Below, in pieces: positions 36,001 through 43,648 of a DNA stretch of 64,000 nucleotides; the first letter of the stretch is position 1, and each line of letters starts with the position of its first letter. Source of the stretch: Neptunicella plasticusilytica (GTDB lineage: Bacteria; Pseudomonadota; Gammaproteobacteria; Enterobacterales; Alteromonadaceae); contig NZ_CP150481.1 in NCBI RefSeq assembly GCF_047922965.1, forward strand, positions 1,240,001 through 1,304,000. The letters run 5' to 3'. The notes under the pieces are model-generated. The model did no database searches and was not told the DNA's origin. It saw nothing but the letters and a program-made list of their open reading frames with translations. A program made the translations under genes and the position numbers.

Positions 36001-36266
36001 CCTATATCTTCAGCGACAATAGAATCGACAATATTGGAAAACGCCCGCTTTAAATCAATCGCGGCAGCCTGGGATCCCCGGATCCCTTTGACTTCGATAA
36101 CTTCAACCGTATCCTTTGCGGCTTTATCTGCTGCCGTTTGGGGTTGTTGTTGCTCTATCTCGTCGGCGGGCGTTTGTTGTGCCAAACCCGTTGTGCTGAA
36201 CAACGCGCATCCGACGGCCAAAGCCGTGGCTTTTATTCGGGTATTTAAACCTTTATTTTCCAGCAT
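33078..36266 (-). CDS. TonB-dependent receptor (TIGR01782-like, polysaccharide uptake)
   Basis: About 1062 residues from the ATG at 36266, which follows GAGGA at proper spacing; the frame opens at 36323. After a signal peptide (about residues 1-30), a TonB box-like V-E-V-I-E-V-K-G is followed by the plug (the IVAEDIGKLPDSTIADSLSR segment and G-V-Q-V-Q-R) typical of the Xanthomonas/Caulobacter-type receptors. The barrel ends in L-G-I-S-L-S-L. These receptors often import oligosaccharides. The GH5 gene is 87 bases downstream on the same strand, so the pair forms a small polysaccharide-utilisation unit. Confidence 0.9.
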   Translation of the reverse strand: MLENKGLNTRIKATALAVGCALFSTTGLAQQTPADEIEQQQPQTAADKAAKDTVEVIEVKGIRGSQAAAIDLKRAFSNIVDSIVAEDIGKLPDSTIADSLSRISGVQVQRVANEATSLNIRGMPQVLTTLNGEQFLSPWTITDVGANYGDIPASMITGVDVYKSISAKSLSGGISGLVDLKTAKPMQLKEGWTGNVRAEASQGDLTREEVDSGNAIHPIIDHNVNMFVGYNNGDNFGITAGLFDSESNAANYQMWDDTRLAFLESQGGLPGDPLDLDNDGDLVNDWYMVPGNYGVRSNFMERQRKGAAISIEAKLTDNLTLSGDVFYTKMDQYDRGVNINFNGSSSINSISINNGPSEPENLYNVLVKDGTVTSEGTDITFVDANGVEQSKTLHTLQVAHINARDFETISNNTINHTAALNSNIQLDYTNHDNLEASLRYVYAHAEKQYRTAQLKQGTPAWLWIDEDGISGHDPITVYDVVVDYRGDVPTFDYDPVANDLSKAAFLRKYQGFGDGTNTEADLDVLRADATYYLDSDNFLQSVDAGLRYGVRKADHTKFFYASPTGRYSTWNDTTVPEDKRYKLLPGNEVWQKYPEWRDFYFELEDANLRAQDDFVDNGFGVRDTDVFTDFGPIAGFENGVSALDPAKWDSPLDFLNTLYPGTKTIEDPGYTYAVKETSTSAFLQANFADDELFFGIPMEGDIGVRVVRTEREITKAVIPSVLDRNNSVGAGSQPWQKIAFVSTTEILENSFTDVLPSLNLNFFPTDDVILRFGASKNMTRNNLENLGSGLTLWYQQCVKTASDGLPVKVRDGSGQLRDATVGCVGGGNDMGNPEMKPWRATVYNSSAEWYFAENSILGMGIFLIDVESAVANYQEQRNFADADGINRNRFVNVWTTGNVDASDLKGIEIGYKQPFTFFENPFLSSLGFEFNYTYSDSESPDIDIEGNALPLPSNSKHQSNTILWYDKDGLSMRIAYNWRSEEYVGRVGLNTNGVPLNLGNWNEAAGYLDAQINYWVNEHVSLSLSGTNLTSQDRKSYGQFENQFQSLYVQERRYTLGISLSL

Positions 36267-36371
36267 AAAATGTTGTCCTCGTTCTGTTCCGTCCCGGAAT
36301 GCCCTGTTTCTTTTATGTGTCATTTAGCTATTCATCCAAACCGTCAAAACGGCGGTGAATGATTATTTTTA

Positions 36372-36385
36372 TGTTACCGGTTACA
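36372..36385. promoter_or_regulatory. LacI-type operator-like site 1
   Basis: TGTTACCGGTTACA is a near-palindrome with the central ACCGGT typical of LacI-family operators. It lies 106 bases upstream of the receptor start. Confidence 0.6.
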
Positions 36386-36614
36386 TTGTTTTTTCGACTA
36401 AACCTGAAGCATGAAAGAGATTTTTTCAGGGGTGAAAAGACGAAATGATCGTATTGGTAGCGTTTATTTTCGTATTTGAAACGTTATTTTATCGACCGGT
36501 GATAAAGGAATGTAAATTATTGTCTAATAAATTGCCAGTGTTTTTAACAATATATTCACATTGTGATTATTTTGCTAAAAACAGGTCAGTGGGTAGAGAG
36601 AAATGCACACAATC

Positions 36615-36628
36615 TGTAACCGGATACA
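36615..36628. promoter_or_regulatory. LacI-type operator-like site 2
   Basis: TGTAACCGGATACA shares the pattern TGTWACCGGWTACA with site 1, 243 bases away. A pair of sites could allow looping or could serve the small gene at 36653-36970 as well. No LacI regulator gene is in the window. Confidence 0.55.
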
Positions 36629-36652
36629 TTGGTTTGGTATAAAAATTAAGCG

Positions 36653-36970
36653 CTAGAATTGTTGTTCTGCGAAGCTGTAATGATCAAATTCAGGTGTCAG
36701 CGAGAAAGCCCGTTTACGCGAGAAGCGAGTTTGTTTAACCCATAATTTAACTTTATCGCCTTTGCTATACTGGCGGCTCGATAACGTGACTTTTACGCCA
36801 TTTTGCAAGGCGAAAGTGGTATTGCCAGAAGTTGACTGCTGCTCGGTGTGGATAACGGCTGCATACATTTGTCCCGGCTCGCCGACAGGCGTATCAAACA
36901 ATAAGTAGCTGGTTATCAGTATCAGCATCGCCAGTATGGCTTTGTGGTGTTTTAACAGCGGTTTTTTCAT
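36653..36970 (-). CDS. Small membrane-anchored hypothetical protein
   Basis: A 105-residue protein from the ATG at 36970 (MKKPLLKHHK): one N-terminal membrane segment (about residues 10-25) and a soluble tail with basic and beta-rich character (LWVKQTRFSRKR). The frame stays open to 37423, but that part is antisense to trmN6 and has no family pattern, so the short form is preferred. It diverges from trmN6 with 48 bases between starts. Not recognised; a secreted or inner-membrane protein is likely. Confidence 0.6.
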   Translation of the reverse strand: MKKPLLKHHKAILAMLILITSYLLFDTPVGEPGQMYAAVIHTEQQSTSGNTTFALQNGVKVTLSSRQYSKGDKVKLWVKQTRFSRKRAFSLTPEFDHYSFAEQQF

Positions 36971-37018
36971 TATTATTGGCTTAACGGAGATTTTTGATGA
37001 TTGTACAGGGCTGGTTGA

Positions 37019-37726
37019 ATGAATAAAGCGGCTGGCTTCCAGTTTAAACAGTTTTTTATCGAACATAGCCAAGTGGCAATGAAAGTTGGTACCGACAGTA
37101 TTATCTTGGGCAGTTGGCTTAACGTCTACCAGACCGAGAAAATTCTGGATGTGGGCACGGGAAGCGGTTTGCTGGCTATTATGCTGGCACAGAAAAGTGA
37201 TCAAAACTGCCAGATAGTGGGGATTGATATTGAAGCAGATGCAATCCGTCAAGCCGCGTCGAATGCTGAAAATAGTCCCTGGTCGAACAAGTTGTCCTTT
37301 GTTCATCAGCCTTTTCAGTCTTGTCAAACCTGCGGATGGGATTTGATTGTCAGTAATCCTCCCTACTTTCCGGCGGGTCAACGATTTGGATCTTCCCGCC
37401 AGATAGCGAGACATAATCAGCATCTAGGCTATGCCGAACTGCTGCGGCACAGCGCCAGTCTGCTCAACAGGAATGGCCGTTTTGCCTGCATCATTCCTCA
37501 TCAGTTTGTTCCAGATGTTGTTGCCTATGCCCGGGATTACGGCTTGTTACTGGGCAAACAACTGGTTATTCGGGCAAGTGACAGCAAATCCCCCATTCGT
37601 TCTGTATTACAATTTTCTGCCCAGGCTGATCAGACTGTGGTGGAGGAGTTGAGTATTCACTCCCCGCAGGGTGATTACTCAATGGCGTATAAAAGGTTAT
37701 GCAAAGACTATTATCTGAACTTTTGA
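37019..37726 (+). CDS. trmN6: tRNA1(Val) (adenine37-N6)-methyltransferase TrmN6
   Basis: A 235-residue class I methyltransferase: the SAM motif D-V-G-T-G-S-G-L-L-A near residue 43, V-G-T-D-S-I-I-L-G-S-W before it, and the N6-adenine catalytic motif N-P-P-Y-F. This is the YfiC/TrmN6 pattern. It methylates A37 of tRNA-Val. The start ATG is at 37019 (MNKAAGFQFK). Confidence 0.93.
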   Translation: MNKAAGFQFKQFFIEHSQVAMKVGTDSIILGSWLNVYQTEKILDVGTGSGLLAIMLAQKSDQNCQIVGIDIEADAIRQAASNAENSPWSNKLSFVHQPFQSCQTCGWDLIVSNPPYFPAGQRFGSSRQIARHNQHLGYAELLRHSASLLNRNGRFACIIPHQFVPDVVAYARDYGLLLGKQLVIRASDSKSPIRSVLQFSAQADQTVVEELSIHSPQGDYSMAYKRLCKDYYLNF

Positions 37727-37842
37727 AAAGTTGATGATTAATTGACCAGTGACCAAAAAAGCAGTAAAACAAACGTATGAGGTTAGAACTGGCGCCACTT
37801 AGGTAACGCCTGCAGTACATAATAATAGTAAGGGATTGTTTT

Positions 37843-38379
37843 ATGTCTGATAAAAAGTCTACTACATTGTCCAAACCCAGCTCATCGTCACCCACCGAAG
37901 AACTTAGTCAGTTACGCCAAATTGTTTTTGGTGAAGCGCAACGCAGTCTGGAAGCGCAGCTAGCTCAATTGCAATCGGCGCTGGATCAAGGCTTGTCGGC
38001 ATTGCACAGTGAGTTTTCCGACAAACTACAGAAGATGCATACCGAGATGGATCAAAGTTTGTCTGAACTGGAAGACCGGATCCAGTATGTGGATAAGCAG
38101 CATGATGACAAGGCCGAATCACTACATAAACAACTGGATAGCCTTGCCAGCGAGCATGAAATGTTTGCCGCTACAACCGAAAAACAGATACAACAACTTA
38201 ACAGTGCCCTGGATGAAGAAGCGCAGTCACTTGCGTCCCGCTTCGACAAGCAGGTAGCGTTGTTAAAACAACATCTTGAGCAAGTTTCTGCTGATTTAAG
38301 TTCATCAAAAACCGATCGGAAAACTCTGGCTAAGTTGCTGGCGACTATGGCGACTAATCTGGAAGATGACCAACAGTAA
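37843..38379 (+). CDS. Coiled-coil protein of the small-GTPase operon
   Basis: A 178-residue protein. Residues about 20-170 are almost entirely predicted helix with heptad-like Leu and Gln spacing (segments LEAQLAQLQSALDQG and LEDRIQYVDKQHD), so a long coiled coil is likely. There is no signal peptide or membrane segment. The stop codon and the next start codon overlap (TAATG), so it is coupled to the OmpA-domain protein gene. No named family was recognised; a scaffold or adaptor for the operon products is inferred. Confidence 0.75.
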   Translation: MSDKKSTTLSKPSSSSPTEELSQLRQIVFGEAQRSLEAQLAQLQSALDQGLSALHSEFSDKLQKMHTEMDQSLSELEDRIQYVDKQHDDKAESLHKQLDSLASEHEMFAATTEKQIQQLNSALDEEAQSLASRFDKQVALLKQHLEQVSADLSSSKTDRKTLAKLLATMATNLEDDQQ

Positions 38380-40175
38380 TGAGTCAATCTTCTGCTGCTA
38401 ACAAAACGCTTCAGGATCAACAACAGCTGGAAGAGTTACGCGCGCTTATTCTTGGCAATGATCGCCAGTTGGTTACCGACACCGTCAGGCAACAGGCCAG
38501 AGAATTGGTGGGAGAGGTTGTATCAGAAGCCTTGCATGATAGACAGAAGCAGGACGGCAGTATCAATAAGGTGTTACAGCCAATAGTTGAAACCTCGGTG
38601 GAACGCTCGGTATCCAGCCACAGCGAGAAACTGGTGGGCTATTTATACCCCTTGGTGGGGAGCCTGGTGCGTAAAGCCGTGTCGGCATTCTTAAACGATT
38701 TTATCGACAAAACTAATCAACTGCTGGAGAACAGCCTGACAATCAGAGGGTTAAAGTGGCGTTTTAAAGCCTGGCAAGCAGGCGTCAGTTTTGCCCAGTA
38801 TGTTGCCTCTGAAACCTTTGTTTACCGGGTTGAGCATTTATTACTTATCCATCGTCAAACCGGCCTGTTATTAAGATCGGTTGATTATCAGCCACACAGT
38901 CGAGGAGATGCCGATCTGATTTCCTCCATGCTGGGCGCAATTAATGATTTTGTTAGTGATTCATTCGCCCCGGGCGAAGAGGGGCAAGAGGAGCAACTAC
39001 AAAAAATAAGCACCGATAATTTTACCCTCTTGATAAAACCGGGACCATTAGCATTGGTCGTTGCTGCCGTAACCGGCAAAGCGCCATCATCGGTCAGTGA
39101 ACAGATGCAAATTACCCTGGAAGATATTCACCGATTGTATGCGGATGATTTGCAATCATTTCAGGGCGATGCCAGCCCGTTTGAAAATGCTGAAGCACAA
39201 CTGCGTGATTGTTTGCTAGCCGAACACAAAGCCGGGCATGATGACAAACAAAAACCTTTTCCCTGGAAAGCCTGGTTGTTGCTGTTCATCGTTATTGGCC
39301 TGGCTAGTAAATGGGGATTCGGTCAATGGCAGCAACACCAGTTGGTACAACATATCCACCAGCTTGATCTGCAACCGGGCATTATTGTCAAGGATGTGAC
39401 TTTACAGGACAGCCAGCATGTCAGTATTGATCTGATGCGCGATCCGGCTGCTATCGAGGTCACTGACTGGTTGGCGGCACAAGGTCTGGATTATCTGGTA
39501 GTGAGTTTGAATGAACGGGGTTATCGATCAGCCGATCAGCAAATAATACACAGCAAGGTGGATAGGCTGTTGTCTGCTTATGATGGATTACGCTACCAGT
39601 GGCAGGATGCACAACTCATTCTCGCTGGCAGTCTGGATGTGGCGGAAAGAGACAGTTTGTTGACCGAACTGGCTGCACTAGGTTATCTCCCGCAACAAAA
39701 TTTACAACTGGCGCAACTGGATTTGAAAACGGACAATTCTGCTCCATCCAATCAGGAACTGAAACGGCAAGTTTTTGCAAGGTTAGTGGGCCTGATAGCA
39801 GCCAGCCAACTTGGCTTTGCCGTCGATAGCAGCCAGATCTCGCAATCCATGCGCGTTGAACTACAAAATGTGGCAAGCCGCTATCTGCGGCTCAAGCACT
39901 TGGCTGCCCAGTTGGGTTATCAGGTGGATGGGCTGGTAGTGATGGGGGCAAGTGATAATACCGGTAGTACGCAGAAAAACTATAATCTGAGTCAAAAGCG
40001 CGCCAACAATACCGCCAAGGTGTTAACCGAGTCAGGTATCGCCCAGCAAGATTTATTTGCCACCGGTCTAGGTGAAATTGAGCTGGGCGCAGTAACCTCA
40101 GCGACACGTAAAGTCATGTTCAGTGTTATGTATACGGAAATTACACTTTCTCCCCCATCAGGAAACACACCATGA
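38379..40175 (+). CDS. Membrane protein with C-terminal OmpA peptidoglycan-binding domain
   Basis: A 598-residue protein: a large cytoplasmic N part (about 1-295), one membrane segment (about 297-312), and a periplasmic part with a C-terminal OmpA domain (about 460-590; G-A-S-D-N-T-G-S and L-S-Q-K-R-A-N-N-T-A-K-V). Residues about 115-260 (RGLKWRFKAW, L-L-L-I-H-R-Q-T-G-L-L-L, DADLISSMLGAINDFVSDSF) look like a longin/roadblock-type alpha-beta module, which could contact the GTPase encoded next; this is inference. It overlaps both neighbours. It could link peptidoglycan to a cytoplasmic switch. Confidence 0.8.
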   Translation: MSQSSAANKTLQDQQQLEELRALILGNDRQLVTDTVRQQARELVGEVVSEALHDRQKQDGSINKVLQPIVETSVERSVSSHSEKLVGYLYPLVGSLVRKAVSAFLNDFIDKTNQLLENSLTIRGLKWRFKAWQAGVSFAQYVASETFVYRVEHLLLIHRQTGLLLRSVDYQPHSRGDADLISSMLGAINDFVSDSFAPGEEGQEEQLQKISTDNFTLLIKPGPLALVVAAVTGKAPSSVSEQMQITLEDIHRLYADDLQSFQGDASPFENAEAQLRDCLLAEHKAGHDDKQKPFPWKAWLLLFIVIGLASKWGFGQWQQHQLVQHIHQLDLQPGIIVKDVTLQDSQHVSIDLMRDPAAIEVTDWLAAQGLDYLVVSLNERGYRSADQQIIHSKVDRLLSAYDGLRYQWQDAQLILAGSLDVAERDSLLTELAALGYLPQQNLQLAQLDLKTDNSAPSNQELKRQVFARLVGLIAASQLGFAVDSSQISQSMRVELQNVASRYLRLKHLAAQLGYQVDGLVVMGASDNTGSTQKNYNLSQKRANNTAKVLTESGIAQQDLFATGLGEIELGAVTSATRKVMFSVMYTEITLSPPSGNTP

Positions 40176-40672
40176 TCCAGAAAAAAGTTTGTTTATTTGG
40201 CGCTTCGGGGGTAGGTAAAACCAGTTTGGTCAGACAGTTCGTGGATGGAATTTTTAGCGATAAATATCTGACAACTATTGGCGTTAAAGTGGATAAAAAG
40301 CGCATCGAATGTGAGCAGCAAGATGTTCAGCTGATGTTATGGGATATAGAAGGGACAGATCGCTACAGCGTTTTTCAGGAGCGCTACTTGCGCGGTGCCT
40401 CGGCGTATATTGTGGTGGTGGATCAAACACGGACCTCATCATTGATTGAAGGCATGGATATTCATACCTTGGCCAAACAAGTTAATCCTTGTCTGACAGT
40501 ATTGGCAGTCAACAAAAGTGATCTGGAGCAACATTGGCATTGGAATGAACGGCAACTCGATGATTATCGAGCGTTGTTTAATTTAAGTTTTACCACTAGC
40601 GCCAAAACCGGTGACAATGTTGAGCGGATGTTTCAGCAACTTGCCGAATTGTTAGTCGCGGAGCATAAATAG
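40172..40672 (+). CDS. Ras/Rab-like small GTPase
   Basis: A 166-residue single-domain GTPase: P-loop G-A-S-G-V-G-K-T-S (residues 10-18), switch I Thr35 in T-T-I-G, W-D-I-E-G (58-61; G3 is Asp58 to Gly61), N-K-S-D (114-117) and S-A-K (143-145). The Gln that normally follows the G3 Gly (Ras Gln61) is Thr62, so intrinsic hydrolysis may be slow or use another residue. There is no lipidation motif at the C terminus. It overlaps the preceding gene by 4 bases and is 1 base from the GGDEF-EAL gene, so a shared role is likely. It belongs to the broad bacterial Ras-like group, not clearly MglA. Confidence 0.85.
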   Translation: MIQKKVCLFGASGVGKTSLVRQFVDGIFSDKYLTTIGVKVDKKRIECEQQDVQLMLWDIEGTDRYSVFQERYLRGASAYIVVVDQTRTSSLIEGMDIHTLAKQVNPCLTVLAVNKSDLEQHWHWNERQLDDYRALFNLSFTTSAKTGDNVERMFQQLAELLVAEHK

Positions 40673-40673
40673 C

Positions 40674-42803
40674 ATGTCTCAACTGTTTACAGAGTTGGTT
40701 AATGCGCTGGATCAACTGGTGCTAAAACCTGTTGCGGACAATCCGGATCAATTCGAGTGGGTGGCGGGAGATAAACCTTGGATAAAAGCGCTTGTTCCGC
40801 AACTATCATCGAACCAGACCTTTGAAATTGACCAGACTTCACTGTTTTTAAGTGATTTTATTGTTGATGCACAGCGAATTTGGTCGTCTTCCGAAAATAG
40901 CTTGCTCAAGTCAGGACTGTGGACTGAGGTGAGCGACACGGGTTTATCGCTTAATCTCGAAGCCATCGCAATTAAACAAAACGGTCAACCGCTGCTAGTA
41001 GTGATAAATAAATCTGACGAATTCGCTTACCGACAACGTACCTTGCAATCGGCTCGTGAGCTGATGCTGGCCAATGATAAGCTATTGGAGCAGCATGATT
41101 ACCTGCATAACCGCTTACTTGGTATTCTGCAAAGTCCCGCAGATTTTTCACACAGCGTCGGCTCGTTGGCGGTGGCGATAGAGAATGCCGGTTTTGCCGT
41201 TATGATCCTGGATGAAAATTTGCAATTGGTAACCGAGAATAAGGCTGTCTCTGAATTATTCGAATACAGCAAAAGTCGGCTCAGCGCGCAATCTACCCCC
41301 AGAGAAATGTTGCTGAAGTTAATGCAAACCCAGTTGCCGGAATATGAACGAATCTTTACTACCGGCTCGAGTTGGAGTGGTGAAGTCTGCTGGTTAAGTC
41401 CGCCGCATACATTAAAGTGGCTGAAGCTGGCAATTTATCCGGTTAAGCACGAATCGCCACAAGTCAGCAACTGGGTGTTTTTTATCCACGACATCACCCA
41501 CATTAAATATCTGCTGGAGCGAAATGAGCGGTTAACCCTGCAAGACCCGTTAACTGACTTACCCAATCGCCATGCATTTTGGCAGACTCTGCAGCGCCGA
41601 ATCGATAATCGACACCCTTTTTATTTACTGTATGTGGACGTTAACGGTTTTAAACGTATTAATGAATTTTACGGGCATAGCGAAGGCGATAAACTGTTGG
41701 CAGAACTGGCCGGTCGATTGACGCGTTCCTTGAAGAAAAGGGATTATATTGCCAGAGTGGGCGGAGATGAGTTTGCAATTATTCTGGCGGATGTTGATAA
41801 AGAGAATAATTGCAATAACGTTACCCAGCGTTTGTTGAGTCTGCTGAATCAACCTTTTTTTACCGAAACAGGAGAGAGTTACCAGGTCGGTTTGTCCATC
41901 GGTGCCACCAGCTTCCCGCATGACGCACAAGACGTCGAAGAGCTCATGAAATTTGCAGATTTAAGTGCCTATAACGGTCGCGATAGCAGCAAAAGCAGTG
42001 TGCAGTTCTATTCGCAGAAGTTGAAAGAACAGTCACGCCAACGGATTGAAATGGAAGCAGAGCTATTAAAGGCCATATCCAATGATGAATTTGAATTACT
42101 GCTTCAGCCTATTCTCGATCTGGAAAGCGGCAAGATCATTAAGGCAGAAGCGTTAATCCGCTGGAATCACCCGCAAAAGGGCCTGATTATGCCCACACTA
42201 TTTATCCCTGTTGCTGAACAAAGTGGTTTAATCGGACCTATTGGACGATGGGTGTTTGAGCGTGCTTGTCAGCTACTTAAAGCCATTGGCGAGGCTGGCT
42301 ATAGCATCAAAATCGCAGTGAACCTGTCACCTTTGCAGGTGGTGGATCAGACTTTTTTTGACTTTGTACGAGCCTGTATCGACAAATGGCAGGTTGACCC
42401 GGTTTATTTGGCACTCGAAATTACCGAAGGTGTGCTGGTCAACGATTACCGGCAAATACATAATTTGCTGGTGCGCATACGTGAAATAGGCATCAGTATT
42501 TCGGTAGATGATTTCGGTACCGGCTATAGTTCATTGGCTTATTTGAAAAAATTGCCGCTGGATTTTCTGAAAATAGATCGCTCTTTCGTGCAGGATATCG
42601 TTACCGATGATAATGATAAGGCGATAGTGTCGGCCATTATTGCCATGGCACATAAACTGAACCTGGGAGTGATTGCCGAAGGCGTAGAGACAAATGAACA
42701 AAAAGATTTTCTGACTACTAACAGCTGCAATTCCGCACAAGGCTATTTGTTCAGTCGCCCAATCAGTATTGATGCGTTACTGACATTACTGGCGAATAAT
42801 TGA
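40674..42803 (+). CDS. GGDEF-EAL c-di-GMP protein of the small-GTPase operon
   Basis: A 709-residue cytoplasmic protein. Residues 1-120 form an uncharacterised N-terminal domain, 120-150 a helix, and 165-280 a PAS-like domain. The GGDEF site (G-G-D-E-F, 363-367) is intact; the inhibitory RxxD site is replaced by K-K-R-D (354-357). The EAL domain has E-A-L (492-494), N550, E582, D612-D613, K633 and E669, so both synthase and phosphodiesterase activities look possible. No membrane segment is seen. It is the last gene of the operon. The N-terminal domain might bind the GTPase; this is inference. Confidence 0.9.
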   Translation: MSQLFTELVNALDQLVLKPVADNPDQFEWVAGDKPWIKALVPQLSSNQTFEIDQTSLFLSDFIVDAQRIWSSSENSLLKSGLWTEVSDTGLSLNLEAIAIKQNGQPLLVVINKSDEFAYRQRTLQSARELMLANDKLLEQHDYLHNRLLGILQSPADFSHSVGSLAVAIENAGFAVMILDENLQLVTENKAVSELFEYSKSRLSAQSTPREMLLKLMQTQLPEYERIFTTGSSWSGEVCWLSPPHTLKWLKLAIYPVKHESPQVSNWVFFIHDITHIKYLLERNERLTLQDPLTDLPNRHAFWQTLQRRIDNRHPFYLLYVDVNGFKRINEFYGHSEGDKLLAELAGRLTRSLKKRDYIARVGGDEFAIILADVDKENNCNNVTQRLLSLLNQPFFTETGESYQVGLSIGATSFPHDAQDVEELMKFADLSAYNGRDSSKSSVQFYSQKLKEQSRQRIEMEAELLKAISNDEFELLLQPILDLESGKIIKAEALIRWNHPQKGLIMPTLFIPVAEQSGLIGPIGRWVFERACQLLKAIGEAGYSIKIAVNLSPLQVVDQTFFDFVRACIDKWQVDPVYLALEITEGVLVNDYRQIHNLLVRIREIGISISVDDFGTGYSSLAYLKKLPLDFLKIDRSFVQDIVTDDNDKAIVSAIIAMAHKLNLGVIAEGVETNEQKDFLTTNSCNSAQGYLFSRPISIDALLTLLANN

Positions 42804-42929
42804 GCATTTGGCAGGTTGTTTTATCGATAAACTGACAAACAGCTTATCCTCCAGGTCATTAATTTGTTATTTTATCCGGCAGTTTGTTTTTTTATCAATT
42901 CTTTTAAATGTAAATGGTAGTGACAGCTT

Positions 42930-43559
42930 ATGCGAACGTTAAGTAGTTTTTTTGAACGCAATAGAAACTGGGCAGACAGGATTAAAAAAGAAGATCCGGA
43001 CTTTTTTAGCAAGTTGTCCAAACAGCAAAATCCTGAATATTTGTGGATTGGTTGCTCGGACAGTCGGGTGCCCGCCAGTGAAATAGTCGATGTTATGCCC
43101 GGTGAGATCTTTGTACATCGTAATATTGCCAATTTGGTCATTCATACTGATCTGAACTGCCTGTCGGTGATTCAGTATGCGGTTGAAGTCCTCAAGGTTA
43201 AACATATTATTGTCAGTGGACATTATGGTTGTGGAGGGGTGAAAGCTGCGCTGGATAATCAGGAACATGGACTGATAGACAACTGGTTACGCAATATAAA
43301 AGATATTTACCGACACAATCATGAGGCAATCGATGCCATCGAAAATGAAAAAGAAAAGGTCGATCTATTATGTGAAATGAATGTGATCGAGCAGGTTGCC
43401 AATGTATGTCACACCACCATAGTGCAAAACGCCTGGAAGTCTGGCCAGGAGTTGGCTGTCCACGGTTGGATATACAGTATTGAGGACGGCATTATTCGTG
43501 ATCTGGATGTGTGTATTACTGGACCGGATGAAATATCCAAGGCTCATAGGCTCAAATAA
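42930..43559 (+). CDS. can: Beta-class carbonic anhydrase
   Basis: A 209-residue protein with the zinc ligands Cys42, His98 and Cys101 and the Asp44-Arg46 dyad in C-S-D-S-R-V. It closely resembles E. coli Can. It interconverts CO2 and bicarbonate in the cytoplasm. The ATG at 42930 follows a 126-base gap, so it probably has its own promoter. A strong terminator follows. Confidence 0.96.
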   Translation: MRTLSSFFERNRNWADRIKKEDPDFFSKLSKQQNPEYLWIGCSDSRVPASEIVDVMPGEIFVHRNIANLVIHTDLNCLSVIQYAVEVLKVKHIIVSGHYGCGGVKAALDNQEHGLIDNWLRNIKDIYRHNHEAIDAIENEKEKVDLLCEMNVIEQVANVCHTTIVQNAWKSGQELAVHGWIYSIEDGIIRDLDVCITGPDEISKAHRLK

Positions 43560-43590
43560 CCGCCTACTGTTTAGCAAGCAGAATCTGATA

Positions 43591-43620
43591 TAAAAACACC
43601 CGCATTAGCGGGTGTTTTTA
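43591..43620. terminator. Bidirectional terminator between can and the PstS-like gene
   Basis: A 13-bp perfect stem (TAAAAACACCCGC with its complement) closed by the loop ATTA, with A-run and T-run on the two arms, lies between convergent genes. Confidence 0.92.
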
Positions 43621-43648
43621 TATTGATCAGATGGTTCTGGCAAGGTTG

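Larger units (their letters stand above)
36267..36652. other. Upstream region of the receptor/GH5 unit
   Basis: A 386-bp stretch without a convincing gene, holding two operator-like sites (listed separately). A 65-codon frame at 36445-36642 lacks a family pattern and is not called. A promoter for the minus-strand receptor should lie here. Confidence 0.5.

Noticed and set aside
35827..36327. 166-codon plus-strand frame inside the TonB receptor gene
   Set aside because: Antisense shadow of the plug-domain coding sequence.
36445..36642. 65-codon plus-strand frame in the receptor upstream region
   Set aside because: No ribosome site or family pattern; the region is better explained as regulatory DNA.
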